From assembly GCA_017547065.1 (NCBI GenBank), contig JAFYRC010000305.1, positions 1-5,358 on the forward strand: a stretch of 5,358 nucleotides of DNA. The letters are read 5' to 3'. Source of the DNA: Tidjanibacter sp. Its GTDB lineage: Bacteria; Bacteroidota; Bacteroidia; Bacteroidales; Rikenellaceae. Below are positions 1 through 5,124 of this stretch, one piece after another (position 1 is the stretch's first letter; every line of letters begins with the position of its first letter). The notes beneath the pieces were generated by a model that was not told where the DNA came from, made no database searches, and worked only from the letters and a program-made list of their open reading frames with translations. Position numbers and translations under genes: made by a program.

Positions 1-73
1 AATGGGCATTAGACAAATAATAATTATTTTATTGATTTTCTGCAAGTTAGATATGTGTAAATATGGGTATTTT

Positions 74-103
74 GGTGCATTTTTACCCTGAAAAAGTTGC
101 ACC
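74..103. repeat. Hairpin-forming inverted repeat
   Basis: GGTGCATTTTT (74-84) can pair with AAAAAGTTGCACC (91-103) around the loop ACCCTG, leaving only a 2-nt bulge. No U-tract follows, so it does not look like an intrinsic terminator. It could be a protein-binding site or structured RNA; its function is unknown. Confidence 0.5.
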
Positions 104-115
104 GATATGCGACCG

Positions 116-175
116 ATGGGATAATGTGAGATGATTGAGAAGGTAAAAGGTAGATAATTTATCACAATATCCCAT
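116..175. repeat. Imperfect inverted repeat, 13-bp arms
   Basis: ATGGGATAATGTG (116-128) matches the reverse complement of CACAATATCCCAT (163-175) at 12 of 13 positions, with 34 nt between the arms. Given the context next to a possible attachment site, arm-type recombinase or accessory-factor sites are one possibility. This is inference only. Confidence 0.45.
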
Positions 176-244
176 TGTGGATTGCATTATTAGCAGTATG
201 AAGCAGATGTAAAAGGGGCAAGAATAATGCTAAAATTGGTCTAT

Positions 245-261
245 AATCCCTCTCTTTCCGC
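245..261 (+). other. tRNA-Ser-like 3' end remnant, candidate attachment site
   Basis: AATCCCTCTCTTTCCGC resembles the end of a tRNA-Ser gene: the last T-loop bases and the 3' T-stem strand, then a 3' acceptor strand TCTTTCC and discriminator G. The rest of the tRNA is missing: just upstream, GGTCTAT does not complete a T arm, and no matching 5' acceptor (GGAAAGA) lies within 100 nt upstream. A strong terminator follows 21 nt later, as after a real tRNA gene. Integration into a tRNA 3' end leaves such a fragment, with the original terminator, at the far end of the element. A decayed tRNA gene or chance similarity are alternatives. Confidence 0.45.
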
Positions 262-282
262 AAAATAGCAAGAAAATGCTGG

Positions 283-309
283 GCTTCGATGAAAATCGAA
301 GCTTTTTTT
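283..309 (+). terminator. Strong intrinsic terminator
   Basis: The stem GCTTCGAT (283-290) and ATCGAAGC (295-302) pairs perfectly around a GAAA tetraloop and is followed by seven T. It ends whatever plus-strand transcript enters from the left, most plausibly a tRNA-Ser whose 3' remnant lies at 245-261. Confidence 0.85.
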
Positions 310-358
310 GTGCCTAAACGCCCGAGTCAAACCTGTTTGTGCGAGGGCTGTTGGGCAC

Positions 359-387
359 AAAAAAAGGATTGCTCCGCAGGAGCCATC
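359..387 (-). terminator. Probable intrinsic terminator on the minus strand
   Basis: Read on the minus strand, GAT-G-GCTCC, loop TGC, GGAGC-A-ATC forms a 9-position stem with one G·A mismatch, followed by C and seven T. It is the mirror counterpart of the terminator at 283-309 in the long palindrome. It may act as a back-up stop for purT transcripts that pass the first terminator. Confidence 0.5.
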
Positions 388-406
388 GTTTTCTTGCTAT
401 TTTGGA

Positions 407-479
407 GGGGCCCCGCGGCGAGCGAAGAGGGATCACGGAGCATCGCGACGTAATCCCCTCTATTGCCTCCCGGCAGGCA
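407..479. repeat. GC-rich REP-like palindromic block
   Basis: The block starts with the palindrome GGGGCCCC (407-414). Next, AGAGGGATCACG (426-437) pairs on minus-strand RNA with CGTAATCCCCTCT (449-461), with one bulged base and one G-U pair and an 11-nt loop. Last comes TGCCT (464-468) with AGGCA (475-479). The pattern of G-rich hairpins with a GCGAGCGAAG motif resembles repetitive extragenic palindromes known in many bacteria. Its copy number in this genome cannot be seen here, so the assignment is tentative. It lies in the 3' flank of purT. Confidence 0.4.
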
Positions 480-510
480 CTTTATGGGACAAGCCCTGCC
501 AATCAAACAC

Positions 511-540
511 AAAAAAGGGACCACCATTTACCGGTAGCCC
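511..540 (-). terminator. Intrinsic terminator of purT
   Basis: On the minus strand GGGCTACC (540-533) pairs with GGTGGTCCC (525-517), with one bulged T and one G-U pair around a 7-nt loop, followed by six T. It begins 24 nt after the purT stop codon. Confidence 0.7.
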
Positions 541-564
541 CCATATTCGTTCGAAGCCTCACGC

Positions 565-1755
565 CTATCGAGGCAGCACCTCAATCTGCAACTTGGAGTA
601 GGCGCGCTCGGCCTTCGCCAAAGCCTCCTCCACAGTGTCGGCCGAGGCCAAAATCACACCCAAGCGGCGGTGGCCCACAACTTCGGGCTTACCAAAGATA
701 CGAATCTGAACGTCGCCCTCGGCAACAACCTCTTCAAGGTTTCCGAAGACAACCTTGTCGCTATCACCCTCAACCACAATGGCTTTCGACGCCGAAGGAC
801 GATAGAAACGTACCGAAGGAATGGGCAAGCCCAGCACCGCACGGGCGTGGAGCGCAAACTCCGACAAGTCCTGCGAAATCATAGTAACCATACCCGTGTC
901 GTGGGGTCGGGGCGACACCTCGCTAAAAAGCACCTCGTCGCCACAAATGAACAACTCCACACCAAAGATACCATAGCCGCCCAGCGCACCGGTAACCTTA
1001 CGAGCAATCTCCTCGGCCTTGGCAATAGCCACATCACTCATGGGCTGTGGCTGCCACGACTCGCGGTAGTCGCCATCCACCTGGTGGTGGCCGATGGGTT
1101 TAAGTATGGTGGTACCGCCCGAGTGACGAACGGTGAGAAGGGTAATCTCGTAGTCGAACTTAACAAAACCCTCAACAATCACACGGCCTGCACCCGCACG
1201 ACCGCCCTCCTGGGCAATCTGCCACGAGCGGTCAATCTCCTCGGGCGAGTGACACACGCTCTGACCATGGCCCGACGAGCTCATCACGGGTTTAACAACA
1301 CAAGGAGTACCAATCTCCATCACCGCAGCCTCAAACTCCTCACGAGTAGCGGCGAAACGGTAGGGCGAGGTGGGAAGTCCCAGTTCCTCGGCAGCCAAGC
1401 GACGGATACCCTCGCGGTTCATTGTCAGAAGGGTTGCCTTGGCGGTGGGAATCACGTTGTACCCCTCCTTCTCCAACTCCACGAGTGTGGGAGTAGCGAT
1501 AGCCTCAATTTCGGGAATAATGTAGTCGGGCTTCTCTGCCTCAATGATCTCACGCAGACGCTCGCCGTCGAGCATCGAGAGCACATACGAACGGTGTGCA
1601 ATCTGCATTGCTGGTGCGTTGGGATATTTGTCGAGCGCTACCACTTCGATACCATAGCGCTGCAGCTCGATGGCAACCTCCTTGCCGAGCTCACCCGAAC
1701 CACAAAGCAACGCTTTGCGACCCACGGGAGAAAGAGTTGTTCCGATTTTAACCAC
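565..1755 (-). CDS. purT: Formate-dependent phosphoribosylglycinamide formyltransferase (GAR transformylase 2)
   Basis: PurT is a cytosolic ATP-grasp enzyme. It makes formyl-GAR from GAR, formate and ATP in purine synthesis, without formyl-tetrahydrofolate. The protein is close to E. coli PurT along its full length (396 against 392 residues). Counting from a GTG start at 1755, the ligand residues fall in E. coli register: GSGELGKEV with E22-L23, R114 in MNREGIRR, K155, the loop SSSGHGQ (159-165; E. coli has K where H163 stands), Mg ligands E267 and E279, and D286 in [14 protein letters not shown] and RRLGV follow near 355-366. An in-frame TTG at 1791 would add 12 residues, but it lies inside the promoter -7 box, so the GTG is preferred. 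The gene stands alone, with its own promoter and a terminator 24 nt after the stop. Confidence 0.96.
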   Translation of the reverse strand: MVKIGTTLSPVGRKALLCGSGELGKEVAIELQRYGIEVVALDKYPNAPAMQIAHRSYVLSMLDGERLREIIEAEKPDYIIPEIEAIATPTLVELEKEGYNVIPTAKATLLTMNREGIRRLAAEELGLPTSPYRFAATREEFEAAVMEIGTPCVVKPVMSSSGHGQSVCHSPEEIDRSWQIAQEGGRAGAGRVIVEGFVKFDYEITLLTVRHSGGTTILKPIGHHQVDGDYRESWQPQPMSDVAIAKAEEIARKVTGALGGYGIFGVELFICGDEVLFSEVSPRPHDTGMVTMISQDLSEFALHARAVLGLPIPSVRFYRPSASKAIVVEGDSDKVVFGNLEEVVAEGDVQIRIFGKPEVVGHRRLGVILASADTVEEALAKAERAYSKLQIEVLPR

Positions 1756-1788
1756 GATTGTAATTGTTTTAAAAGGTTGATATGTGAA

Positions 1789-1820
1789 CAAAGATAGTGA
1801 TTATTTCGCAGTTTCACAAC
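1789..1820 (-). promoter_or_regulatory. Bacteroidota-type promoter of purT
   Basis: On the minus strand TATCTTTG (1796-1789) matches the Bacteroidota -7 box TAnnTTTG exactly. GTTG (1820-1817), 20 nt upstream, is a 3-of-4 match to the -33 box TTTG. Transcription would start near 1782, giving a leader of about 27 nt before the GTG start of purT. Confidence 0.65.
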
Positions 1821-1850
1821 GGCCAAAGGACAAAACATCACAAGTGACCC

Positions 1851-1948
1851 CAGAGGTCACGGGTTGGTGCTTCGGCATAAACAAAAAAAACGAACGGACA
1901 CCCAAAGGTATCCGTTCGTTTTTGTGGAGAATACGGGAGTCGAACCCG
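1851..1948. repeat. 98-bp direct repeat, copy A
   Basis: Identical to 2019-2116 apart from 4 substitutions and no gaps, at an offset of 168 bp. It holds, read on the minus strand, the last 24 nt of tRNA-Ala, its trailer, the terminator hairpin and a stretch beyond it. The start of this copy also makes a small inverted repeat with the bases before it (GTGACC 1844-1849, GGTCAC 1855-1860). Confidence 0.95.
1883..1923 (-). terminator. Intrinsic terminator (copy A), orphaned
   Basis: On minus-strand RNA, 1923-1907 pairs with 1902-1886 over 17 positions, with one G-U pair and no mismatch, closing a 4-nt loop and running into a tract of eight T. This copy is better paired than the copy after the intact tRNA. 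Here it follows only a tRNA relic, so it would catch read-through from the tRNA-Ala transcript. Confidence 0.85.
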
Positions 1949-1991
1949 GGGTGCTTAAAGCACCCCTACGGGGCCATTTTTACAATCCTCC
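1925..1991 (-). pseudogene. tRNA-Ala relic with replaced body
   Basis: The certain part is 1948-1925, identical to the last 24 nt of the neighbouring tRNA-Ala: most of the T loop, the 3' T-stem strand, the acceptor strand ATTCTCC and discriminator A. Upstream, where the D and anticodon arms should be, lies a GC-rich palindrome and unrelated sequence, so no anticodon arm can be drawn. At 1991-1985 the minus strand reads GGAGGAT, which can pair fully with ATTCTCC as an acceptor stem, but with A3-U70 in place of the G3-U70 pair that alanyl-tRNA synthetase needs. That 5' half may be a decayed original or chance. The element is probably non-functional. Confidence 0.65.
1948..1966. repeat. Perfect 9-bp palindrome at the tRNA relic junction
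   Basis: GGGGTGCTT (1948-1956) and AAGCACCCC (1958-1966) are perfect inverted repeats around one base. The palindrome starts exactly where similarity to the intact tRNA-Ala stops, which marks the breakpoint of the relic. Confidence 0.8.
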
Positions 1992-1995
1992 CAAA

Positions 1996-2015
1996 CCCTC
2001 CTTTGAAAAGGAGGG
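1996..2015. repeat. Perfect 9-bp palindrome in the spacer between repeat copies
   Basis: CCCTCCTTT (1996-2004) and AAAGGAGGG (2007-2015) form a perfect hairpin. It sits between the two copies of the 98-bp repeat, 4 nt before copy B, and may be part of a small mobile or repetitive sequence that split the repeats. No U-tract follows on the plus strand. Confidence 0.7.
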
Positions 2016-2018
2016 CAT

Positions 2019-2166
<148 letters not shown>

Positions 2167-2176
2167 ATTTGCGTTG

Positions 2177-2206
2177 CAAAGATAAGTGAAAAAAATTGAA
2201 TAAAAA
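2177..2206 (-). promoter_or_regulatory. Promoter of tRNA-Ala
   Basis: On the minus strand TATCTTTG (2184-2177) is an exact TAnnTTTG -7 box, 10 nt before the mature tRNA 5' end. The -33 region (TTTT at 2206-2203, spacer 18) is only a partial match. The short distance leaves a leader of a few nucleotides at most. Confidence 0.65.
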
Positions 2207-2217
2207 GAGAGAAATCA

Positions 2218-2247
2218 CTTTTATTTCGTTTTTTCTTCATATATTTG
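2218..2247 (+). promoter_or_regulatory. Promoter of the tonB-type gene
   Basis: TATATTTG (2240-2247) is an exact match to the Bacteroidota -7 box; CTTT (2218-2221) is a weak -33 candidate with an 18-nt spacer. The predicted transcript would begin near 2254 and have a leader of about 75 nt. The promoter lies back to back with that of tRNA-Ala. Confidence 0.5.
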
Positions 2248-2261
2248 TAGGTACAAAATTG

Positions 2262-2291
2262 GGTTTTGAGGCCTATTTTGGCACCAAAACC
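2262..2291 (+). promoter_or_regulatory. Stem-loop in the tonB 5' leader
   Basis: GGTTTTG (2262-2268) pairs with CAAAACC (2285-2291); inside it GCC (2271-2273) pairs with GGC (2280-2282) around TATTTT, with a 2-nt internal loop on each side. No U-tract follows, so it is not a plain terminator. It could stabilise the mRNA or control translation; no known riboswitch is recognised. Confidence 0.4.
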
Positions 2292-2330
2292 AACCCAAAC
2301 GCGTTGATTAACAATTAAATACACAAAATA

Positions 2331-3008
2331 ATGGAAGTTAAAAAGAACCCTAATGTAGATCTCCAAAACAAGAAAGGTATCTTCTTGGAGATTGGTTTAA
2401 TCTTTGCATTGGCACTTTGTATCTTGGCATTCAGCCTTGGTCAGTCGAAAAAGAGCATCGAGATTATCGAGGTTAGCGGCCCCGAGGTGGAGATGGATCT
2501 CGTGGACATCACCAAACCCGAGGAGCCCAAAACTCAGGCTCCTGTTAAGCAGGCTGTAAAACTCATCAGCGACTTCATCAAGGTTGTAAAGAACGACACC
2601 AAGATTGAGACCGAGTTCGACTTTGCCGACTTCACCGAGGACGAGATTATCGTTGAGGAGATCGAGGTAGTTGAGGAGGTAGTTGAGGAGGCTGCATTTA
2701 TCAAAGTAGAGGTGATGCCTTCGTTCATGGGTGGCGACCTTAACACCTTCCGTATGTGGGTAGCTCAGGAGTTCAAGATTCCTGCAATTGCTGCTGAGAA
2801 CGGTATCCAGGGTAAGGTTGTTGTTCAGTTTGTGATCGAGAAAGATGGTCGCTTGTCGAACATCGACTTCCTCCAGTCGCCCGACCGCGTATATGAGGAC
2901 GAGGTTCGCCGCGTACTTATGAAGTCGCCCAAGTGGACTCCCGGTCGTCAGCGTGACGCTGTGGTGAGGGTACGTTACATCCTGCCTATCGACTGCCGTT
3001 TGCAGTAG
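2331..3008 (+). CDS. TonB-family energy transducer
   Basis: The protein (225 aa) spans the inner membrane and carries energy from the ExbB-ExbD motor to outer-membrane receptors. The N-terminus MEVKKNPNVDLQNKKG, followed by one membrane helix (about 17-37), is the pattern I know from Bacteroidota TonB proteins. A periplasmic linker (about 38-125) follows, then the TonB C-terminal domain (about 129-223), with MPSFMGGDL, NGIQGKVVVQFVIEKDG and SPKWTPGRQR ending in a β-strand and ILPIDCRL. The linker is acidic, rich in E, V and I with few prolines, and contains EVVEEVVEE (112-120), coded by a 12-bp tandem repeat at 2664-2687. Classic TonB linkers are Pro/Lys/Glu-rich. No exbB, exbD or receptor gene is nearby, so the partner is unknown. 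It has its own promoter and terminator. Confidence 0.9.
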   Translation: MEVKKNPNVDLQNKKGIFLEIGLIFALALCILAFSLGQSKKSIEIIEVSGPEVEMDLVDITKPEEPKTQAPVKQAVKLISDFIKVVKNDTKIETEFDFADFTEDEIIVEEIEVVEEVVEEAAFIKVEVMPSFMGGDLNTFRMWVAQEFKIPAIAAENGIQGKVVVQFVIEKDGRLSNIDFLQSPDRVYEDEVRRVLMKSPKWTPGRQRDAVVRVRYILPIDCRLQ

Positions 3009-3031
3009 TTTAGTGGTAAACAATAATTTAG

Positions 3032-3066
3032 AAGGGGGACTGTTTTCGAAAAGTTCCCCTTTTTTT
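3032..3066 (+). terminator. Intrinsic terminator after the tonB-type gene
   Basis: AAGGGGGACT (3032-3041) pairs with AGTTCCCCTT (3052-3061), with one G-U pair, and runs into seven T (3060-3066). It starts 23 nt after the stop codon and ends only 21 nt before hflX. Confidence 0.85.
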
Positions 3067-3087
3067 GAATGAATAGTAGCCTAAAGT

Positions 3088-4299
3088 ATGGCAACAACAG
3101 AGGATAAAGTGGTAGTGAGTGGTGAGTGTGACTACACCCGTGCGGTGTTGGTTGCCGTGTGCCGCGACCGCCAGCCCATGGCGCAGGTGGAGGAGTATCT
3201 CGACGAGTTGGAATTTCTCGCCGAGACAGCACACATTGTCACCGAACATCGCTTTGTACAGAAACTTTCCACCCCCGATAGCCGCTATTTTGTAGGCCCG
3301 GGTAAGTTGGAGGAGATTGGACAATGGTGTGAGGAGCACGAGATTGACGTGGTGATTTTCGACGACGAGCTCTCGCCCTCGCAGACCCGCAATATTGAGA
3401 AGGCCATCGGTCGCCGCATTTCCGACCGTACCCGCCTGATTTTGGACATCTTTGTGCAGAGGGCCCGCACGGCCTATGCAAAGACACAGGTGAAGCTGGC
3501 GCAGTATGAGTATATGCTGCCCCGCCTGACGGGTATGTGGACCCACTTGGAACGTCAGAGGGGTGGTACAGGTACCCGTGGTGGTGCCGGTGAGAGGGAG
3601 ATTGAGACCGACCGAAGGGTTGTGCGCAACAACATCTCCAAGCTCAAAGAGGAACTCAAAAAGATTGATAAGCAGATGGCGGTGCAGCGTAGCAACCGTG
3701 GTTCGATGGTGAGGGTGGCCCTGGTGGGCTACACCAACGTGGGTAAGTCCACGCTGATGAACCTCATCAGTAAGAGCGACGTGTTTGCCGAGAACAAACT
3801 CTTCGCCACGCTCGACACCACAGTGCGTAAGGTGGTTTTCGACAACCTCCCCTTCCTGATGTCGGACACCGTGGGATTTATTCGCAAACTGCCCACCCAG
3901 CTCGTTGAGGCCTTCAAATCGACCCTCGATGAGGTAAGGGAGGCCGATCTGCTGATTCACGTTGTAGACATCTCGCACCCCGCCTTTGAGGACCACATAA
4001 ATGTGGTGAAACAGACCCTGGCGGATATTGGAGCGAGCGACAAGCCCGTCTTCTTGGTGTTCAACAAGATTGACGCCTACACTTGGACTCCCAAGGAGGA
4101 GGACGACCTTACACCCGCCACCAAGGAGAACATCTCGTTGGAGGAGATGCAGAAGAGTTGGATTGCAAAAGCCAACACGCCCTGCATTTTCATATCAGCG
4201 CTGAATAAGGCCAACATCGACAAGTTCCGCACGGACCTCTATGGTATGGTCAGGGAGATCCACGCCGGCCGCTACCCATTCAACAACTTCCTCTACTAA
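3088..4299 (+). CDS. hflX: Ribosome-splitting GTPase HflX
   Basis: HflX is a cytosolic GTPase that binds the 50S subunit and splits stalled or hibernating 70S ribosomes. All parts of the family are present in 403 aa. The N-terminal nucleotide-binding domain carries FVGPGKLEEI (68-77) and FDDELSPSQ (91-99). The conserved linker has RARTAYAKTQVKLAQYEYM, GGTGTRGGAGEREIETDRR (159-177) and a basic coiled coil to about 200. The G domain has G1 GYTNVGKS (214-221), the G2 region ATLDTTVR (240-247), G3 DTVGF (260-264), G4 NKID (326-329) and G5 SALN (370-373). The C-terminus ends soon after G5, so the extra C-terminal domain of E. coli HflX is short or absent. It is probably cotranscribed with upp, 46 nt downstream. 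No clear promoter is visible between the preceding terminator and the start codon. Confidence 0.96.
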   Translation: MATTEDKVVVSGECDYTRAVLVAVCRDRQPMAQVEEYLDELEFLAETAHIVTEHRFVQKLSTPDSRYFVGPGKLEEIGQWCEEHEIDVVIFDDELSPSQTRNIEKAIGRRISDRTRLILDIFVQRARTAYAKTQVKLAQYEYMLPRLTGMWTHLERQRGGTGTRGGAGEREIETDRRVVRNNISKLKEELKKIDKQMAVQRSNRGSMVRVALVGYTNVGKSTLMNLISKSDVFAENKLFATLDTTVRKVVFDNLPFLMSDTVGFIRKLPTQLVEAFKSTLDEVREADLLIHVVDISHPAFEDHINVVKQTLADIGASDKPVFLVFNKIDAYTWTPKEEDDLTPATKENISLEEMQKSWIAKANTPCIFISALNKANIDKFRTDLYGMVREIHAGRYPFNNFLY

Positions 4300-4345
4300 C
4301 AGAGAGGGCCCATTGCAATAGTAAATAACTCAAACACAAAGGAAT

Positions 4346-4999
4346 ATGGTACACATTTTGGACAAAGAGAGTTCTATTCTCAACAAGTTTTTAGCCGAGT
4401 TGCGTGATGTGAACGTGCAGAAGGATAGTATGCGCTTCCGCCGTAACCTGGAGAGGATTGCGGAGATTTGCGCCTACGAAATCAGCCGCACACTGGACTA
4501 CACTCCCCGCATCGTGGAGACCCCTCTTGGCGAGGCCGAGGTTATGCTGTGCAACGATGATGTGGTTTTGGCCACCATTTTGCGTGCAGGCCTGCCTTTC
4601 CACCAGGGCTTTTTGAACTACTTTGACAACGCCAACAACGCCTTTGTTTCGGCCTACCGCAAACACCACAAAGATGGCTCGTTTGAGATTAAGGTGGAGT
4701 ATATTTCGTGTGGCGAGTTGGAGGGTAAAGTTCTTCTGATTGTCGACCCAATGCTGGCCACGGGCGCATCGCTCGTTAGCTCCTATGAGGCACTGGTTGC
4801 CAAGGGTGGCACCCCCAAGGAGTTGCACGTTGCGGCAGTTATTGCCAGCGAGGAGGGCGTTGAGTATGCCGCTAAACACCTCCCCCACGGCACCCACATC
4901 TGGTGCGCTTCGGTGGATGCCGAGCTCACTGCCCAGAGTTACATCATCCCCGGCTTGGGTGATGCCGGCGACTTGGCCTACGGCTCGAAACTCGGATAG
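4346..4999 (+). CDS. upp: Uracil phosphoribosyltransferase
   Basis: Upp converts uracil and PRPP to UMP and pyrophosphate in pyrimidine salvage, in the cytosol. The 217-aa length is usual for the family. Visible motifs are ILRAGLPF (78-85), the PRPP-binding loop VDPMLATGAS (133-142; many homologues have TGGS) and the uracil-binding segment YIIPGLGDAGD (199-209). The next residue is L rather than the K or R of E. coli-type enzymes, which I believe is common in Bacteroidota. An AAAGGA lies just before the ATG but is too close to be a normal ribosome site. No promoter box is seen in the 46-nt gap after hflX, so the two genes probably share a transcript. Two terminators follow. Confidence 0.96.
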   Translation: MVHILDKESSILNKFLAELRDVNVQKDSMRFRRNLERIAEICAYEISRTLDYTPRIVETPLGEAEVMLCNDDVVLATILRAGLPFHQGFLNYFDNANNAFVSAYRKHHKDGSFEIKVEYISCGELEGKVLLIVDPMLATGASLVSSYEALVAKGGTPKELHVAAVIASEEGVEYAAKHLPHGTHIWCASVDAELTAQSYIIPGLGDAGDLAYGSKLG

Positions 5000-5019
5000 G
5001 GAATACCTATATATAAAGG

Positions 5020-5052
5020 AAGGTGTGCACCATATCGGTGTACACCTTTTTT
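5020..5052 (+). terminator. Intrinsic terminator of upp
   Basis: AGGTGTGCACC (5021-5031) pairs with GGTGTACACCT (5037-5047), with one G-U pair, around ATATC and is followed by a run of T to 5052. It begins 20 nt after the upp stop. Confidence 0.85.
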
Positions 5053-5064
5053 CTTAAGCCTAAC

Positions 5065-5105
5065 AAACAAAAAGGGTTTGGAATAATTCCAAACCCTTTT
5101 TGTTT
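5065..5105. terminator. Near-perfect 41-bp palindrome, bidirectional terminator
   Basis: Bases 5065-5084 and 5086-5105 are perfect 20-bp inverted repeats around one central A, with GC-rich cores (GGGTTTGG and CCAAACCC) flanked by A- and T-runs. It can therefore stop transcription on both strands: frr from the right (19 nt after its stop) and any read-through from upp on the left. Confidence 0.85.
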
Positions 5106-5124
5106 TATTGTTTGAGGGGAGGGA

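Larger units (their letters stand above)
1..244. other. AT-rich non-coding stretch, possible end of an integrated element
   Basis: No credible reading frame is visible on either strand. The stretch is clearly more AT-rich than the genes to the right and contains several short inverted repeats: 74-103, 116-128 with 163-175, and GCATTATT at 184-191 with AATAATGC at 223-230. The motif ACCGAT occurs twice (101-106 and 112-117). It ends exactly where a tRNA-Ser-like 3' end begins. AT-rich, repeat-bearing ends are typical of elements inserted by tyrosine recombinases into tRNA genes, so I infer this may be the terminal part of such an element. No integrase gene is in view, so this remains a hypothesis. 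Confidence 0.4.
261..404. repeat. Long imperfect palindrome of two facing terminator modules
   Basis: CAAAATAGCAAGAAAA at 261-276 is repeated perfectly as its reverse complement at 389-404. Nested inside, TTTTTTTGTGCC (303-314) is repeated inverted at 354-365. Five non-matching bases then lead to GCCC, which is also mirrored (GGGC), and the centre is CAAAC-CT-GTTTG (328-339). All these pairs share a centre near position 333. Between the 16-mer and the T7 block each arm carries a different hairpin. The whole thus reads as two diverged copies of one module (16-mer, hairpin, T7GTGCC) placed tail to tail. It could arise from inverted duplication of a tRNA trailer, or be a small palindromic element. 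Confidence 0.7.

Noticed and set aside
308..884. Overlapping plus-strand frames of 97 and 181 aa
   Set aside because: They cross the palindrome, REP-like block, purT terminator and purT antisense region. The translations are low-complexity, rich in R, P and S, and the frames have no promoter.
670..1797. Long plus-strand open frame (375 aa) opposite purT
   Set aside because: It is the antisense of a clear PurT gene, shows no recognisable domain, and has the odd composition (rich in H, N, T, R) expected of a shadow frame.
2397..3023. Minus-strand frame (208 aa) opposite the tonB-type gene
   Set aside because: Shadow of the TonB coding frame; no promoter, and no domain recognised.
3028..3996. 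Long minus-strand open frame (322 aa) opposite hflX
   Set aside because: It lies opposite a full-length HflX with all GTPase motifs. The open frame follows from biased codon use on the coding strand.
4300..4345. Possible separate promoter for upp
   Set aside because: No TAnnTTTG box is found in the 46-nt gap, so cotranscription with hflX is the simpler reading.
4391..5057. Frames on both strands overlapping upp
   Set aside because: Both are out-of-frame shadows of a complete uracil phosphoribosyltransferase.
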